Source of the DNA: Silurus meridionalis
Lineage: Eukaryota; Chordata; Actinopteri; Siluriformes; Siluridae
Assembly: GCF_014805685.1 (NCBI RefSeq)
Contig: NC_060886.1
Coordinates: forward strand, 27,885,652-27,949,651
DNA length: 64,000 nt
Direction: 5' to 3'
A program made the translations under genes and the position numbers. Shown here in pieces: positions 11,413 to 21,428 of the stretch (positions within the stretch are counted from its first letter, which is position 1; each line of letters opens with the position of its first letter). The notes beneath the pieces were generated by a model, which did no database searches, was not told the origin of the DNA, and saw nothing but the letters and a program-made list of their open reading frames with translations.

Positions 11413-11450
11413 ATTGGCCAATGAGTCTCGCACAAAACGGTTCAACCAAT
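11413..11450. promoter_or_regulatory. Three CCAAT boxes (NF-Y type)
   Basis: ATTGGCCAAT at 11413-11422 is a back-to-back pair of CCAAT boxes, and a third lies at 11446-11450 (aaccaatggg). The spacing and GC-rich context are typical of TATA-less vertebrate promoters. Function is inferred from motif only. Confidence 0.5.
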
Positions 11451-11600
11451 GGGAGCGCAGAAATCCGGTTGGACCTAGTTATTCGCGTGAGAGGAGGCGG
11501 GATTTGTCCGGATTACGGGTGAAGAGAAATGTCGCCATAGCAGCCCGTGTTGCTCAGCCACTTGTTGATCCAGCGATCGAGAGACAAAGCGGTTACTCAC

Positions 11601-11800
11601 GGCAGCGGAACGTCTCGGTCCCGAAGGAGGGGAATTTAAAAAAGCTCTCCGATCCTCTCACAGCACCGCGATGAGCATGCACGCCGCCATCCCCGCACTC
11701 AGCCCTCGCACTAATACAGCGCTTTCCCCCAGGAACTGCTCCAATCCAAACTTCAGCTTGGTTTCCCCACGTCCCGAAGATGTAGGAGCTCCCCCTCCTC
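11601..11800 (-). other. epb41l5: Putative non-coding exon 1 (5' UTR) of epb41l5
   Basis: Minus-strand sequence ends at a good donor, ...cgttccgctgcc|GTGAGTAACC (last exon base about 11601). The right boundary (transcription start) is not determined; 11800 is a guess placed just after the CRE. A 10-codon upstream ORF (11690-11658) lies inside it. The acceptor before 9542 would join this leader to the start-codon exon. Confidence 0.45.
11658..11690 (-). other. Upstream ORF in the epb41l5 leader (MAACMLIAVL)
   Basis: ATG at 11690-11688 and TGA at 11660-11658 encode 10 residues, inside the proposed non-coding exon 1 and ahead of the main ATG. The context ggggATGG is favourable (G at -3, G at +4). 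It could lower translation of the main frame if the transcript starts upstream of it. Confidence 0.4.
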
Positions 11801-11813
11801 CTTCACCAGGAAA

Positions 11814-11848
11814 TGACGTCATATAAATCCCTACGATTAGATTTGCAT
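11814..11848. promoter_or_regulatory. CRE (TGACGTCA) with octamer ATTTGCAT
   Basis: A perfect palindromic cAMP response element at 11814-11821 is followed by tataaat at 11822-11828 and ATTTGCAT (octamer, reverse of ATGCAAAT) at 11841-11848. The TATA-like string reads on the plus strand, so it would serve rightward initiation rather than epb41l5. This is motif-level evidence only. Confidence 0.45.
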
Positions 11849-12099
11849 TTAAAGAGGTCGCCTGGGCAATGAAGCGTATTACTTCATATTCTTCTTAGTG
11901 GTGTTCTTGTTTTTTGTCTCCCCACATTTCTTTTTTTCACAGGACGCCGGTTTCCACTTCAGAAACTCCAGAATTAATCCTTTCACAGTTCTTCTTTCTG
12001 TCTTACATGGTTACAAAACTCAATTGTCCATATTTAGTTCAAATTAAAGGCAAGGGCCAGGAGGGAAATTTCAGTCACCAGCTTTGGCATGCCATTAAA

Positions 12100-13330
12100 T
12101 GTTGTGCTCCACCTGATACCACCCCATCCCATCATGCCTCATTCCACCTTACAACTTCCCACCCCACCCCACCCGGTCCCACTCCACAGTACCCTGTACC
12201 ACCCTACAGTACCCTATACCAGTGGTCCCCAACCTTTTTTGCGCCACAGTTTAATGTCGGACAATATTTTTCACGGACCAGCCTTTATTGTGTGGTGGAT
12301 AAAAACAACAAAATAAAATGATACGACCATAATAAATGGTATTTTCGAAATCTAATAATAAACGTGAATCCACTGTGTTGTTTTTTGGTCATTTATCTCG
12401 CTTGGGGGTTTAAATTTTGCGGTAATGTATTACGTATTAGCGGCCGGAGCCCCTTTAAGAAGGTAGTGGATGGAGGTAAGACAAATGACCGAGGCATCAT
12501 GACATGCATCAAGAGTGAGTCATAGACAGAATCAGATAATAAATAAAACAGACATAATGTAAGTTATGTATTCTTTCCAATTGACCTACGGACCGGTGCC
12601 CCACATCACCCAATCCCATCTCGCCTCATTTCACCTTAAAACATCCCAACCCCTCCTATCATGTCTCATTCCACCCTACAACATCCCACCCCGCAGTACC
12701 CTATACCACCCCACACCACCCCATCATGCCTCATTCCACCTCACGACATCCCAACCCTCCCTATCCTGTCCCACTCCACAGTACCCTGTACCACCCCGTA
12801 CTAGCCAATCCCATAGTGCCTCATCCCACCCCATTCCTTACCGAATTACTTTTACTGTTCACAGTCCATGCGGCTTGGTCCGTTAGTAACGGCATTTGAC
12901 TCTTTTGTGTACCATGTATGTGGAAGAATGGCAATAAAGCTTGAGTTGAGTTATTGCCTCATTCCACCTCACAACATCCCAATCCACCCTACAGCACCCT
13001 ATATCACCCATCCCATCCCACCTCATGCTGTCTCCCACCTCACAGCACCAAAACCCGTCTCCAATCCCATTTCATCTGCTGCCACCCACAGCCTCCCAAC
13101 CAGTGCTCCAATTGAGTCAAGTCGTATGGGGGTCCCCAGTTGTTGCGTAATTCATATATGTTTTACTAAAATAATCTTGGGGACCTCCCTAAGTCTATTT
13201 TTTACTCGTCATGGAGGGTCCCTGATCCCCCCTCAATTTGAGCTTATTCCATGCTGCCCTATCTCCCTCTTATCCCAATCCCTCCCAACCAATGCCATCC
13301 CCCAACCACATTTTGTCAGTGCTGGAGTCT
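12100..13330. repeat. Degenerate CACCCCATCC-type minisatellite
   Basis: Variants of 'ccaccccatcccatcatgcctcattccacctcacaacatccc' and 'cagtaccctgtaccacccc' repeat irregularly over about 1.2 kb. The array is interrupted by a transposon-like piece at 12224-12600 and a retroelement-like tail near 12861-12950 ('atggcaataaagcttgagttgag'). Proline- and serine-rich frames across it are not genes. Confidence 0.8.
12224..12600 (+). mobile_element. hAT-like MITE fragment inside the minisatellite
   Basis: Begins 'gtggtccccaaccttttttgcgcca', a start known from hAT-derived MITEs of vertebrates, and ends near 'acctacggaccggtgccc'. It has no coding capacity and its ends are worn. It interrupts the CACCCC array, so it inserted after the array formed. 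Confidence 0.5.
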
Positions 13331-13339
13331 TTTAAGCCA

Positions 13340-13980
13340 AATATCACTTTCTGTGTAAAGCTCATGCGCTTAACTAACAAATCCAGGTCTACAATATCAT
13401 ACTATATATTTTATTTAAAATCTATACTCTAATCATTCTTTTTATATTAGCCACATCTGCAAAACCCATAATTTATTTTTCGAAATGAATCATTCTGACA
13501 AGTGCACACTGGTGAATAGTGGATTTCGCAACAGCACCACCAACTGGCCACTCGTAAAAAAACAGTTTCTAAAAATGTTCTTTTGGTCCAGCATAAAAAA
13601 GCCTGAGGTCATTTACTACATCCTGACTCACAGCATTGTGTAGCTGCGTCGTGAACCAGCAAATTCCTTAGAACTAAAAGCCACTGGTGACTAAGAGGGA
13701 ACAACAATAGCAGCGTTTGTTTGTGACGAGGAAAGAGAATTCTCATTTTGGTTTGACTGAGCATCTTAGTGAGTAGGAACAAATTCTCAATTTTGTGGGA
13801 TTGTTTAAAAAAAAATGGGAGGATGTAAAGCATTACTGGTAGAACAGTACAGGGTTATGCTGTGATGTTTAAAGCACATAAGGTGCTCCTGAAGAGCTAA
13901 TCCAGAAAAACAAAGGTTTGTAAAAACCTGGCCATCAGACTTCCCAAACTCTAGAGTTTTTGTATGATGTAATATTACAA
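13340..13980. other. Intergenic sequence, nothing recognised
   Basis: AT-rich DNA between the minisatellite and a Tc1 scrap. Frames at 13609-13833 and 14020-13805 are short, lack homology I recognise and have no splice or promoter support. Confidence 0.5.
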
Positions 13981-13984
13981 TTTC

Positions 13985-14165
13985 CCAACACTGGAAGAAA
14001 GAGAGAAAACCTGTGCACAAACCGAGGTCTATGATGACATGGTTTGTAAAAGACTAGAAGAACCTGAGCATCCTACACAAAAAAGCCCTAGTCCTCAAAC
14101 CCCAGTGGACAATTTGGGATGAACTGTAGCTGTATGCGAACCCCCACAGTCACGTCCCAAAATCT
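13985..14165 (+). mobile_element. Tc1-like family fragment
   Basis: Contains 'gtctatgatgacatggtttgtaaaa', 'aacctgagcatcctac', 'tttgggatgaactg' and 'cccaaaatctactgg', in the order seen in the 40368-40815 family. It is diverged and has no ends. Confidence 0.55.
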
Positions 14166-14214
14166 ACTGGTGTAGTGTAGAGGGTTATTTTAGCAGAAAA
14201 AGAAGAAATACATT

Positions 14215-14370
14215 GTGAAGGAGAATCTGATCAGAAAGTCATAAGTTCAAATCCAAGCATCATTAAGCAAACACTCTTGGGCCCCTCAACCAAGGCCCTT
14301 AAATGAGGCCCTCAGCTGCTAATTGTTGCTCTGGATGAGGGCATCTGACAAATGCTATAAATGAATTAAA
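14215..14370 (+). repeat. tRNA-derived SINE, near complete
   Basis: Head 'tgatcagaaagtcataagttcaaatccaagca' (B box GTTCAAATCC), body 'caaccaaggccctta' and tail 'gctctggatgagggcatctgacaaatgctataaatg'. It is the most complete plus-strand copy of the SINE family in this window. Confidence 0.7.
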
Positions 14371-14566
14371 TGTTAAAACCAGGGATGTGAAAATGAACGC
14401 AAATTCATTTAAACGGCATTTTTATTAACGCGCGATTGCCGCGTTTCCGTTTGACCGTTTTTTTTTTTTAGTAAAAATGTAAATAAATATAAAACTGGTC
14501 AAATTAAAACCTTCAATGCAGCACATTTATTCACAACATAATTTTTTTTTTTACTTAAAAAATTAA

Positions 14567-14892
14567 GACCTGTAGAAATATGAACATTCTCCCCATTTGT
14601 TTACACATGAACCAGATGTGAAATCGCTTTATTGACGCAAAAACGAAACGCCACGCTTTTATTTTAAAGATATTTTAATATACAACATCATATTCACACT
14701 GAGTATTTACAAAATAAACAAGTGGCACAAGGTAACAACTTTCTTTTGTAGGGGTACTTAAGTGGGGATAAATATAATTGTCAACAACTTTAGAAATGTT
14801 AATTTGTTTATTTAGTAGCTACTACAAGCCTCTCTGTTAAAAAAAAAAGAAAAAAAAAGTGCTGTCCTTTTCAGCAAGTTGTGAAAGATTTA
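14567..14892 (+). repeat. Direct repeat copy A (326 bp)
   Basis: Runs from gacctgtagaaatatgaaca to agcaagttgtgaaagattta and is nearly identical to 15559-15886, with only a handful of differences, for example aagtggggataaat versus aattggggagataaat. No open frame. The ends are not TG...CA, so it does not look like an LTR. Confidence 0.9.
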
Positions 14893-15300
14893 AAATTAAA
14901 ACCGTCCGTGTGGAAACATGGCAAAAGATCTTTTTAGTGTCTTGATGATTTACGTCATTTTAAACGACAATTACTTTCAAACGTTGTCATTCCTTCTGTA
15001 TTCATGCTCTATATTGAATATGGTTTTACTAATAATAAACAAGTTTGTTGATTAGAGTATTAAAAACTTGATTTGACAACCCTAATTAAACCCCAAACGA
15101 AGGTCAGGTGACCAAACACCTTTGGCCATGTGGTGTAGAGGATGAGGTCTTCCAGATGAAAAAATATGGCATTATAAACATCTTGAGAACATCAAAAAGG
15201 TGAACGAACATCTTCACGAAGACAAGGACACCCTTGTTATGATTAGCAAAGCAAACTAAACATTCTGCAGGAGAATCCAATATGATTTAGGCTCTAAAGA

Positions 15301-15482
15301 GCAGCAGGGGGAGTGTAGGTAATGTAGTGGTCTTTAAAGCCACTCTGCTTTTGCAATTGATCTCTGCTGGAATTTATATACGCGGGTCAAAATCATTAAC
15401 CCGGAGACGTGCAGAAATCCTTTTCTACTGCCGTTCCAGCAGAGGGGGCCAAAGTCAGTCCAGCGACCCAGCAGAGGGGTCT
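15301..15482 (+). promoter_or_regulatory. Cluster of three CTCF-like motifs
   Basis: ccagcagagggggcc at 15436-15450 fits the CTCF core closely. cccagcagaggggtc (15467-15481) and gcagcagggggagtg (15301-15315) are related. All three point the same way and lie between the ptpn4 3' end and the epb41l5 promoter, where an insulator would be expected. Binding is inferred from motif match only. Confidence 0.4.
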
Positions 15483-15558
15483 TAAATCACGTCATGTCTC
15501 AGGCTTTAAAAATGAAAGAGGATTAAAAAAAAACTAGAGATTTGCAAGTTTTAAAGCT

Positions 15559-15886
15559 GACCTGTAGAAATATGAACATTCTCCCCATTTGTTTACACAT
15601 GAACCAGATGTGAAATCGCTTTATTGACGCAAAAACGAAACGCCACGCTTTTATTTTAAAGATATTTTAATATACAACATCATATTCACACTGAGTATTT
15701 ACAAAATAAACAAGTGGCACAAGGTAACAACTTTCTTTTGTAGGGGTACTTAATTGGGGAGATAAATATAAATGTCAACAACTTTAGAAATGTTAAATTG
15801 TTTATTTAGTAGCTACTACAAGCCTCTCTGTTAAAAAAAAAAGAAAAAAAAAGTGCTGTCCTTTTCAGCAAGTTGTGAAAGATTTA
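15559..15886 (+). repeat. Direct repeat copy B (328 bp)
   Basis: Second copy of the segment at 14567-14892, same orientation, with 666 bp between the copies. The near identity suggests a recent duplication or two recent insertions of one element. Confidence 0.9.
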
Positions 15887-15889
15887 TTT

Positions 15890-17019
15890 AATTTATATAT
15901 ATCTATATATTTATTTCTCAAAAATAAACAAGAAAATAAAAACCTGAATCATTTGCTGGGTTTGTTTTTAACCGGACATTCAACGATAGCGTAGCGATTG
16001 GTCCTGAAACCTGCTTCTAAACGCGACTATTTCATACTATACATACAATACGCAGAGATAGTGGGGAATTCACAGCACAAATTGAGATGCAGCTTCCTGA
16101 AGTAAACAAGAGGTGTGTGAGGAACTTGTTCTGAAAACCCCCAATCCTACAGAAAGTCTATCCAACCCTTCAGAAAGAATGTTTAAAAAAAAAAGGAAAG
16201 GCAACCCATTTTTAAACCAGTGGTTCCTGCAGAAAAGTTCACCACATCCACTCATTTAGAAATTTAGATTAATCCTGTGCCCTCCCACAGGAGGTCTGAT
16301 TTATACCCCCCCTCCTGGATCAAGCATGAACTATCCCACCAGGATCCTCTTAGATGGGTCCCTGGGGGATTCCAGTCCTGCAACACACCTCTAATTTGAC
16401 TTGACGGGTGGGACATGGGCTTGTAAAAGCATCTTCTGTCTGAAAGAGGACGTCCAGTGGACAGTCAAGGTCACGTCCCAATCCAGAACAGGACGCTGAT
16501 GCTAGATTCAGCGAGACCTCAACATATTGAGACGGGGTCACACGCGCTCAGAACAACAAAGCAGACGATCCTTATAAAGCTACACACATCAGATGACTTA
16601 CACACACGGTCACACTGATTCTCCCCCTCCGCCGGACGCTGGGCCGCATATGCACCAGAGCGCCATCCACTGAGTCACAATATCAGCACGGAGCAACATA
16701 TGAGCTCACAGCTTCAGACGCCCACACACACTCTAGCTTTCATCCTGTTTGCAAACCGACGTGTGTACGTGTGGTATTGATTAGAATATCTCTCACACAC
16801 ACACAACACGTTTCCTGTACCTGTGTGTGTGTGTACAACAGGGGGTGTAATAATATTCAGTAGAAGCTTATCCGTAACAAGCTGCATCTTTGTGACCTGA
16901 GGAGGCCTGTTCTTACTGCTCGGAGATCTGTAATCATGGCTAGCTGTGCTGACAAGGCAAGTTGAAGAGGCACGCATGGAAACAGCCATGCATGCCCATG
17001 CCCATGCCCCTCCTCCCTA

Positions 17020-17020
<1 letters not shown>
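15890..17020. other. Intergenic sequence, nothing recognised
   Basis: Mixed sequence upstream of a CA repeat. Frames at 16070-16255 and 16350-16541 have no family resemblance I recognise and no splice support. Confidence 0.5.

Positions 17021-17021
<1 letters not shown>

Positions 17022-17062
<41 letters not shown>
17022..17062. repeat. (CA)n microsatellite
   Basis: About 20 CA dinucleotides, in the intergenic region or distal 3' UTR downstream of ptpn4. Confidence 0.95.
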
Positions 17063-17066
<4 letters not shown>

Positions 17067-17455
17067 GAGCAACAGTAGTCTTTATACGCTTGTCCAGACA
17101 CGCCTTCAGCTCCGAGAGCCGAGTTGCGAATGGCAAGCACTTACAAAGAGCAGGAACATAACAAGCGGCAGGTTTAGAACACAAAACAAAGTGCTTTAGG
17201 TTTCCTGGCAACCGAGTGAATTTAAAAAAAAAAAAAAGAAAAGGAAAAAAAAGACAAATTATTAAAAATGCTAATAAATAAAATGACCCATTCTGAATGA
17301 AAAGGATGGGGAGGGGGGATATAACAAGCTAGTGCCCTCTTCAGGAGCATAAATGAATTGCAGTTTTGTTGACTAGACAGGGAGGGAGTGAAACTAAAAC
17401 ATGATAATTATCCTTATTAAAACTCATTATCTGAATTTCCATTAGCAAGGTGAGC

Positions 17456-17457
<2 letters not shown>

Positions 17458-17491
<34 letters not shown>
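17458..17491. repeat. (AT)n microsatellite
   Basis: About 17 AT dinucleotides followed at once by the A/T-rich segment holding the candidate polyadenylation signal of ptpn4. Confidence 0.95.
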
Positions 17492-17495
<4 letters not shown>

Positions 17496-17501
17496 CAAAT
17501 T

Positions 17502-17507
17502 TTTATT
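17502..17507 (-). terminator. Candidate poly(A) signal of ptpn4 (AATAAA)
   Basis: TTTATT on the plus strand reads AATAAA on the minus strand, with ATTAAA a few bases upstream (17513-17518). It lies about 545 nt beyond the ptpn4 stop codon. It is the nearest canonical hexamer I found downstream, but its use is not shown by the sequence. Confidence 0.35.
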
Positions 17508-18051
17508 ATAGTTTTAATTTTTTTTATATAAAAGCAACACACACTCATGGGCCTGCCCTTTTGTACTTACATGTGGCACCACAACAATTAAATTTTCAAT
17601 ATATTTTCACTCACTCACACACACATATATATGTGTATGTATATATCTCCCTGAACACTTAAATTGTCCGAGTACCAATTTCAGCTTTGTGTATTTTTCC
17701 GAAGTGGCGAATTGTTCAGTTGCCAGTGTAAAGTGCAATAGTGCTTAGTTTTAAATGTCCTACGTACGATCCTGGCTCGAGAATGATTTTCGTCCAATAC
17801 GTCCCCCTTTGGGTCTTCACAGTGCTTATCCGTCTCACGCTCTGAATGCGACCCGGACGATTTATCTCGTGCGATACAAATCGTTAAAGACGCCGCGTGA
17901 CGGCAGAAGAACTTGACGGGAAGCGACCTGAGACTGCAGCGATAAACCGGTGGTATTGTTTAGCGCACTTCTTCGAGGCCCTGCGGCGGTGCTGGTTCCA
18001 GGGATCGGCAGGCGGAGCTCGGCGACGGGACGACGGAAGCTGGCGTCCCCG
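17508..18051 (-). other. ptpn4: Likely proximal 3' UTR of ptpn4
   Basis: Sequence between the ptpn4 stop codon and the first candidate poly(A) hexamer. The part next to the stop is CpG-rich, probably the tail end of a GC-rich coding exon. A longer 3' UTR extending past 17500 is possible. Confidence 0.45.
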
Positions 18052-18144
18052 TTAGTCGGAACTGTGGGCAGTGGGCTTCGGCGGCGTGGCCGGGTTTTCC
18101 TCGTACACCTTCAGAATGGCCTCGCACACGAACTTGAACTGGCT
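18052..18144 (-). CDS. ptpn4: ptpn4 coding exon 26 (C-terminus, stop)
   Basis: Residues 901-930: [16 protein letters not shown], the last helix of the phosphatase domain, then a short tail [14 protein letters not shown] and TAA at 18054-18052. Acceptor ttgttcccccag lies before 18144. The tail differs from the human ending I recall (GFVKPLTTSTNK). Confidence 0.95.
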   Translation of the reverse strand, partial: SQFKFVCEAILKVYEENPATPPKPTAHSSD

Positions 18145-21100
18145 CTGGGGGAACAAATGTACAGAAGAGCGTAACTGAATTAGTAAGAACATACTCGACC
18201 ATATGCTCTTACAGAAGTAACCACAAGCCAAACTTCTAATAAGCAGAAATGAAGCCCAGATGTTCAGAACTACTCTTTTAGAAGTATTTTTGGGTTGAAG
18301 TTCACTAAACAATAGATGAGCGTAAAAAGGAGACTCACAGGGGTCTGGATCATCATGGCCCGCTGGTCCCTCATGGTTCTCACGATGTCCAATGGATACA
18401 CAGGCTGACTGCACTCCATTAGACACATCGCTGTCTCCATGGTGATAAGCACTCCTGTCCGGCCAATCCCAGCGCTGGCCAGAGAGACAGGAGGGAGGGG
18501 CGAGGAAAGAAAAAAGAGACACAGAGACAAAGAGATTAGAGATTTCTATTGAGCCCCTGGGGCTCCGTTTCGAGAACATGCTAAAATGTTGAATGGAAGG
18601 TGTTGGAATTCGGCCGAAAGGTCATTGTAAGGACAGTGTTAAACACAGCGCAGGGACCTTTCTCAGCCCTCTGAGTGCACTGGTCAGAAAGATCATACGA
18701 ATAACGACTTGCGTTGAAGTTACCTGCAGTGGACAACCACCGGCTCGTCTTTCCTGGCTCTTTTACTCCGCACCAGAGCAACAAAATCCAGGAAGTCGGT
18801 CGAGTCGTCAGGCACACCGTGGTCAGGCCACGCCAGATACTGGATCTGAGTCAACTCCCTGATTTCCTCGGTCTAAAGCAGGAGCAATCATAATATTAAT
18901 AATTAAATATATAAATAAATCCAATGTTACCAATCGAATGCACTAATCGGTTTTTACCTCTGTATGAGTGATGGTCATGTCTCGAACCAAGAATGCGGAG
19001 TTTCCCTCCTCGGTTAGACAGGAAATTTGGAAAACGCCGTACGTGGCACTACCTGAGGAATTGGGCCAGTACTGGTGACATTTCACCTGCGGAAACCGAG
19101 CAGGGATTAGTCAACGTATCAGTTAAGTGCGAGCAGATATATTCATCACATAGTGCTCACTTGACTCACACTACTGCCATTTATATTCACTTTACAGGAA
19201 GCTGCCATTTTCCGTCTACTAAAAGGAAAAAAAAAAACCCACTGGAACATTTACTGTAAATAACTCTGCCTAGTCATACAATGGCTGAGGATTAAGGGGG
19301 CCAAGCACTAAAAGTGTATCAACAACCTATTATTGTTGTTTTCATCACATAGATTTACTATGATGTTTTATTCGATTTGGCACACAGTGATAGAACATTC
19401 TGTTATCTACATGTTTCGGTGTACGTTCCTCTGTGCGTTCCTATTGGAATAATGACTCCCCGATTGATGACTGACAGCCTTAGATCATTTCTTGTATGCG
19501 AGGAAAGAACCATGTCGTAGGAAAGTCGTCTTCTTCTTTTGGCTGCTCCCATTAGGGGCGCCACAGCGGATCATCCGTCTCCACACCCCCCCCCTCTACA
19601 TCTGCCTATTTCAAACCAACTTCCTGCATGTCTTCCCTCACCACATCCATAAACCTCCTCCCTTGGCCTTCCTCTTCTCCTCCTTCCTGGTGTCTCCCTC
19701 ACCTTGTCTCCAAAACGTCCTTGTCGTATAAAAGTCCAAGATTCGACATTGTTACTACGGTATAGACCGTTTTGAATTTCATGAGTTGGAGTAGAAGATC
19801 TTGAGTGGCCTGCTATAAAGCTCTGACCTCAACCCTACTGAACACCACCTTTAGGATGAACGTGAATGCTGACTGCACCCCCAGGTCTCCTCGAACTACA
19901 TCAGTACCTGCCTTTACTGAGACACCTGTAGCTGAATGAGCTCCAATCTCCACAAAATCTGGTGGAACATCTTCCCAGAAGAGTGGAGGTTATTATGTAA
20001 ATGGAGATTTACTACATGTAGAATGGAATGTTCTCTAGTCAGGCGTGTGTGTTTATATACACATATACATATGATCGTTATACTGAAAGACTGAATAGGA
20101 GACTTGCTGTGGTGATGTCATTTGATTCATAGCAACAGATTCCAAAAACTGACCCTCTAAATATTAGCAGTAAAAACATTACTTGAGAGTGACCTCTGAA
20201 CTCCACATGGGAACGTGAGAAACACACTCACCCGGCCTCTCTCCACCTGAGTGGTGAGCATAACCACCATGGACGAGCCCTGCTCCCACGTCATCTGCCA
20301 GAAGTCGGAGCATGTGTTGGGCAAGGGCCCTTGGCAGGCGATATACCGATTGATGATACTAGAAGCTGGAATTTCCATCTGAGACACACTCCATTATTGA
20401 GACGCATTCAATAAACACCATCGTGGCTACAGATAACTGAGAAGGAATGTTACGATAAACGGAATAATAAAAGATTAGACTTACATTGATGTAATTCGCG
20501 TTGATGTAGTCGTCCGTGCCCGTCAATATGACGCGAGTGGCGTCGTCTGAGGAACACAGAAAAAGCAGGCGGTAAATATTGGCGCCCCGGCAGTGACGGG
20601 GAACGATCCGGATGCAACGCTACTCACAGGGTGAGATGTCTCTGTAGCGGTTTTTGGAGATGTTCTGAGGTAATTTGGCACATGACATGGTCATTCCGGG
20701 TCTTTTACGGTAAAGTTGCTGCGAAACAAACAAAAACAAACGACACATGAGCGCTTTGCGACGTCAAGCCTGACGTATCGAAAATAGACAGGATGTTATT
20801 TCACACGAATCCTGATGTGCGTCATGACGCAAAGCGAAGGTGGTACACATCCTTGTATCAGTTCAAGCGAAGCGCAACCGCCAAAACAGCACTGAATGTG
20901 ACATAGGGGGGAAGGGGGCGGGGCTTCCGGAGGGTATCGGCTCGTCTGCCAAGGACCGCGTTCTCTATTTGGCTGGAACGAGCTCGCTGCGTGAATACGC
21001 ACACAATCAAACAGGAAGCTATATTAGAGACTGTTTGATTAAAGACAGGAAGTAATAGGAAGTACTTGTAGAGACGGTCACATCCTGAGGAAAAAAAAAA

Positions 21101-21382
21101 CGCCTTGCTGCTGTTTCGGTAACAGAACGTTTACATAAAACCTCGACGTGCTTTAAAGAGTCTTTCAATAGTGCACAATATTTACATTCTTTTGATGCAT
21201 TACTGAAACACTGGCTTGTTCCCCCCATTTCGTTTGATTTCCTTTTATTGCCTGGAAAAACTATCACTATTTTTAAACAGATCTGGAAGTTCTAATGTCT
21301 TCAAGTTATTTTGACCTTTACACAATGGGGTCACATGATGCCTGAAGAGAAAACAATTCAAGATAGATAGATTGGATAGATT

Positions 21383-21428
<46 letters not shown>

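Larger units (their letters stand above)
11330..11860. promoter_or_regulatory. epb41l5: CpG-rich promoter block of epb41l5
   Basis: This segment is much richer in CpG and G+C than its flanks. It lies upstream (minus strand) of the epb41l5 start-codon exon and holds promoter-type motifs: ATTGGCCAAT at 11413-11422, CCAAT at 11446-11450, a GC box (ggaggcggg) near 11493, CRE TGACGTCA at 11814-11821, and an octamer at 11841-11848. The CCAAT and GC-box cluster and the CRE/octamer cluster flank the proposed exon on opposite sides. That is compatible with a bidirectional promoter, although no coding gene is seen running to the right. Confidence 0.65.
19087..20231 (-). other. ptpn4: ptpn4 intron 22 with LINE and Tc1 remnants
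   Basis: A 1,145-bp intron. It contains a LINE 3'-end remnant (19531-19720, minus) and a Tc1-like fragment (19785-20085, plus). The rest is unremarkable. Confidence 0.85.

Noticed and set aside
11914..13335. Proline/serine/threonine-rich frames of 100-155 codons
   Set aside because: They arise from the CACCCCATCC minisatellite and a transposon-like insertion; no family resemblance.
13609..14020. Two minus-strand frames (74 and 71 codons)
   Set aside because: Short, no recognised homology, no ATG context or splice pattern, and partly overlapping Tc1-derived sequence.
14567..15886. Pair of direct repeats as LTRs of a small retroelement
   Set aside because: Ends are not TG...CA, there is no primer-binding site or polypurine tract, and the DNA between contains only intergenic-looking sequence.
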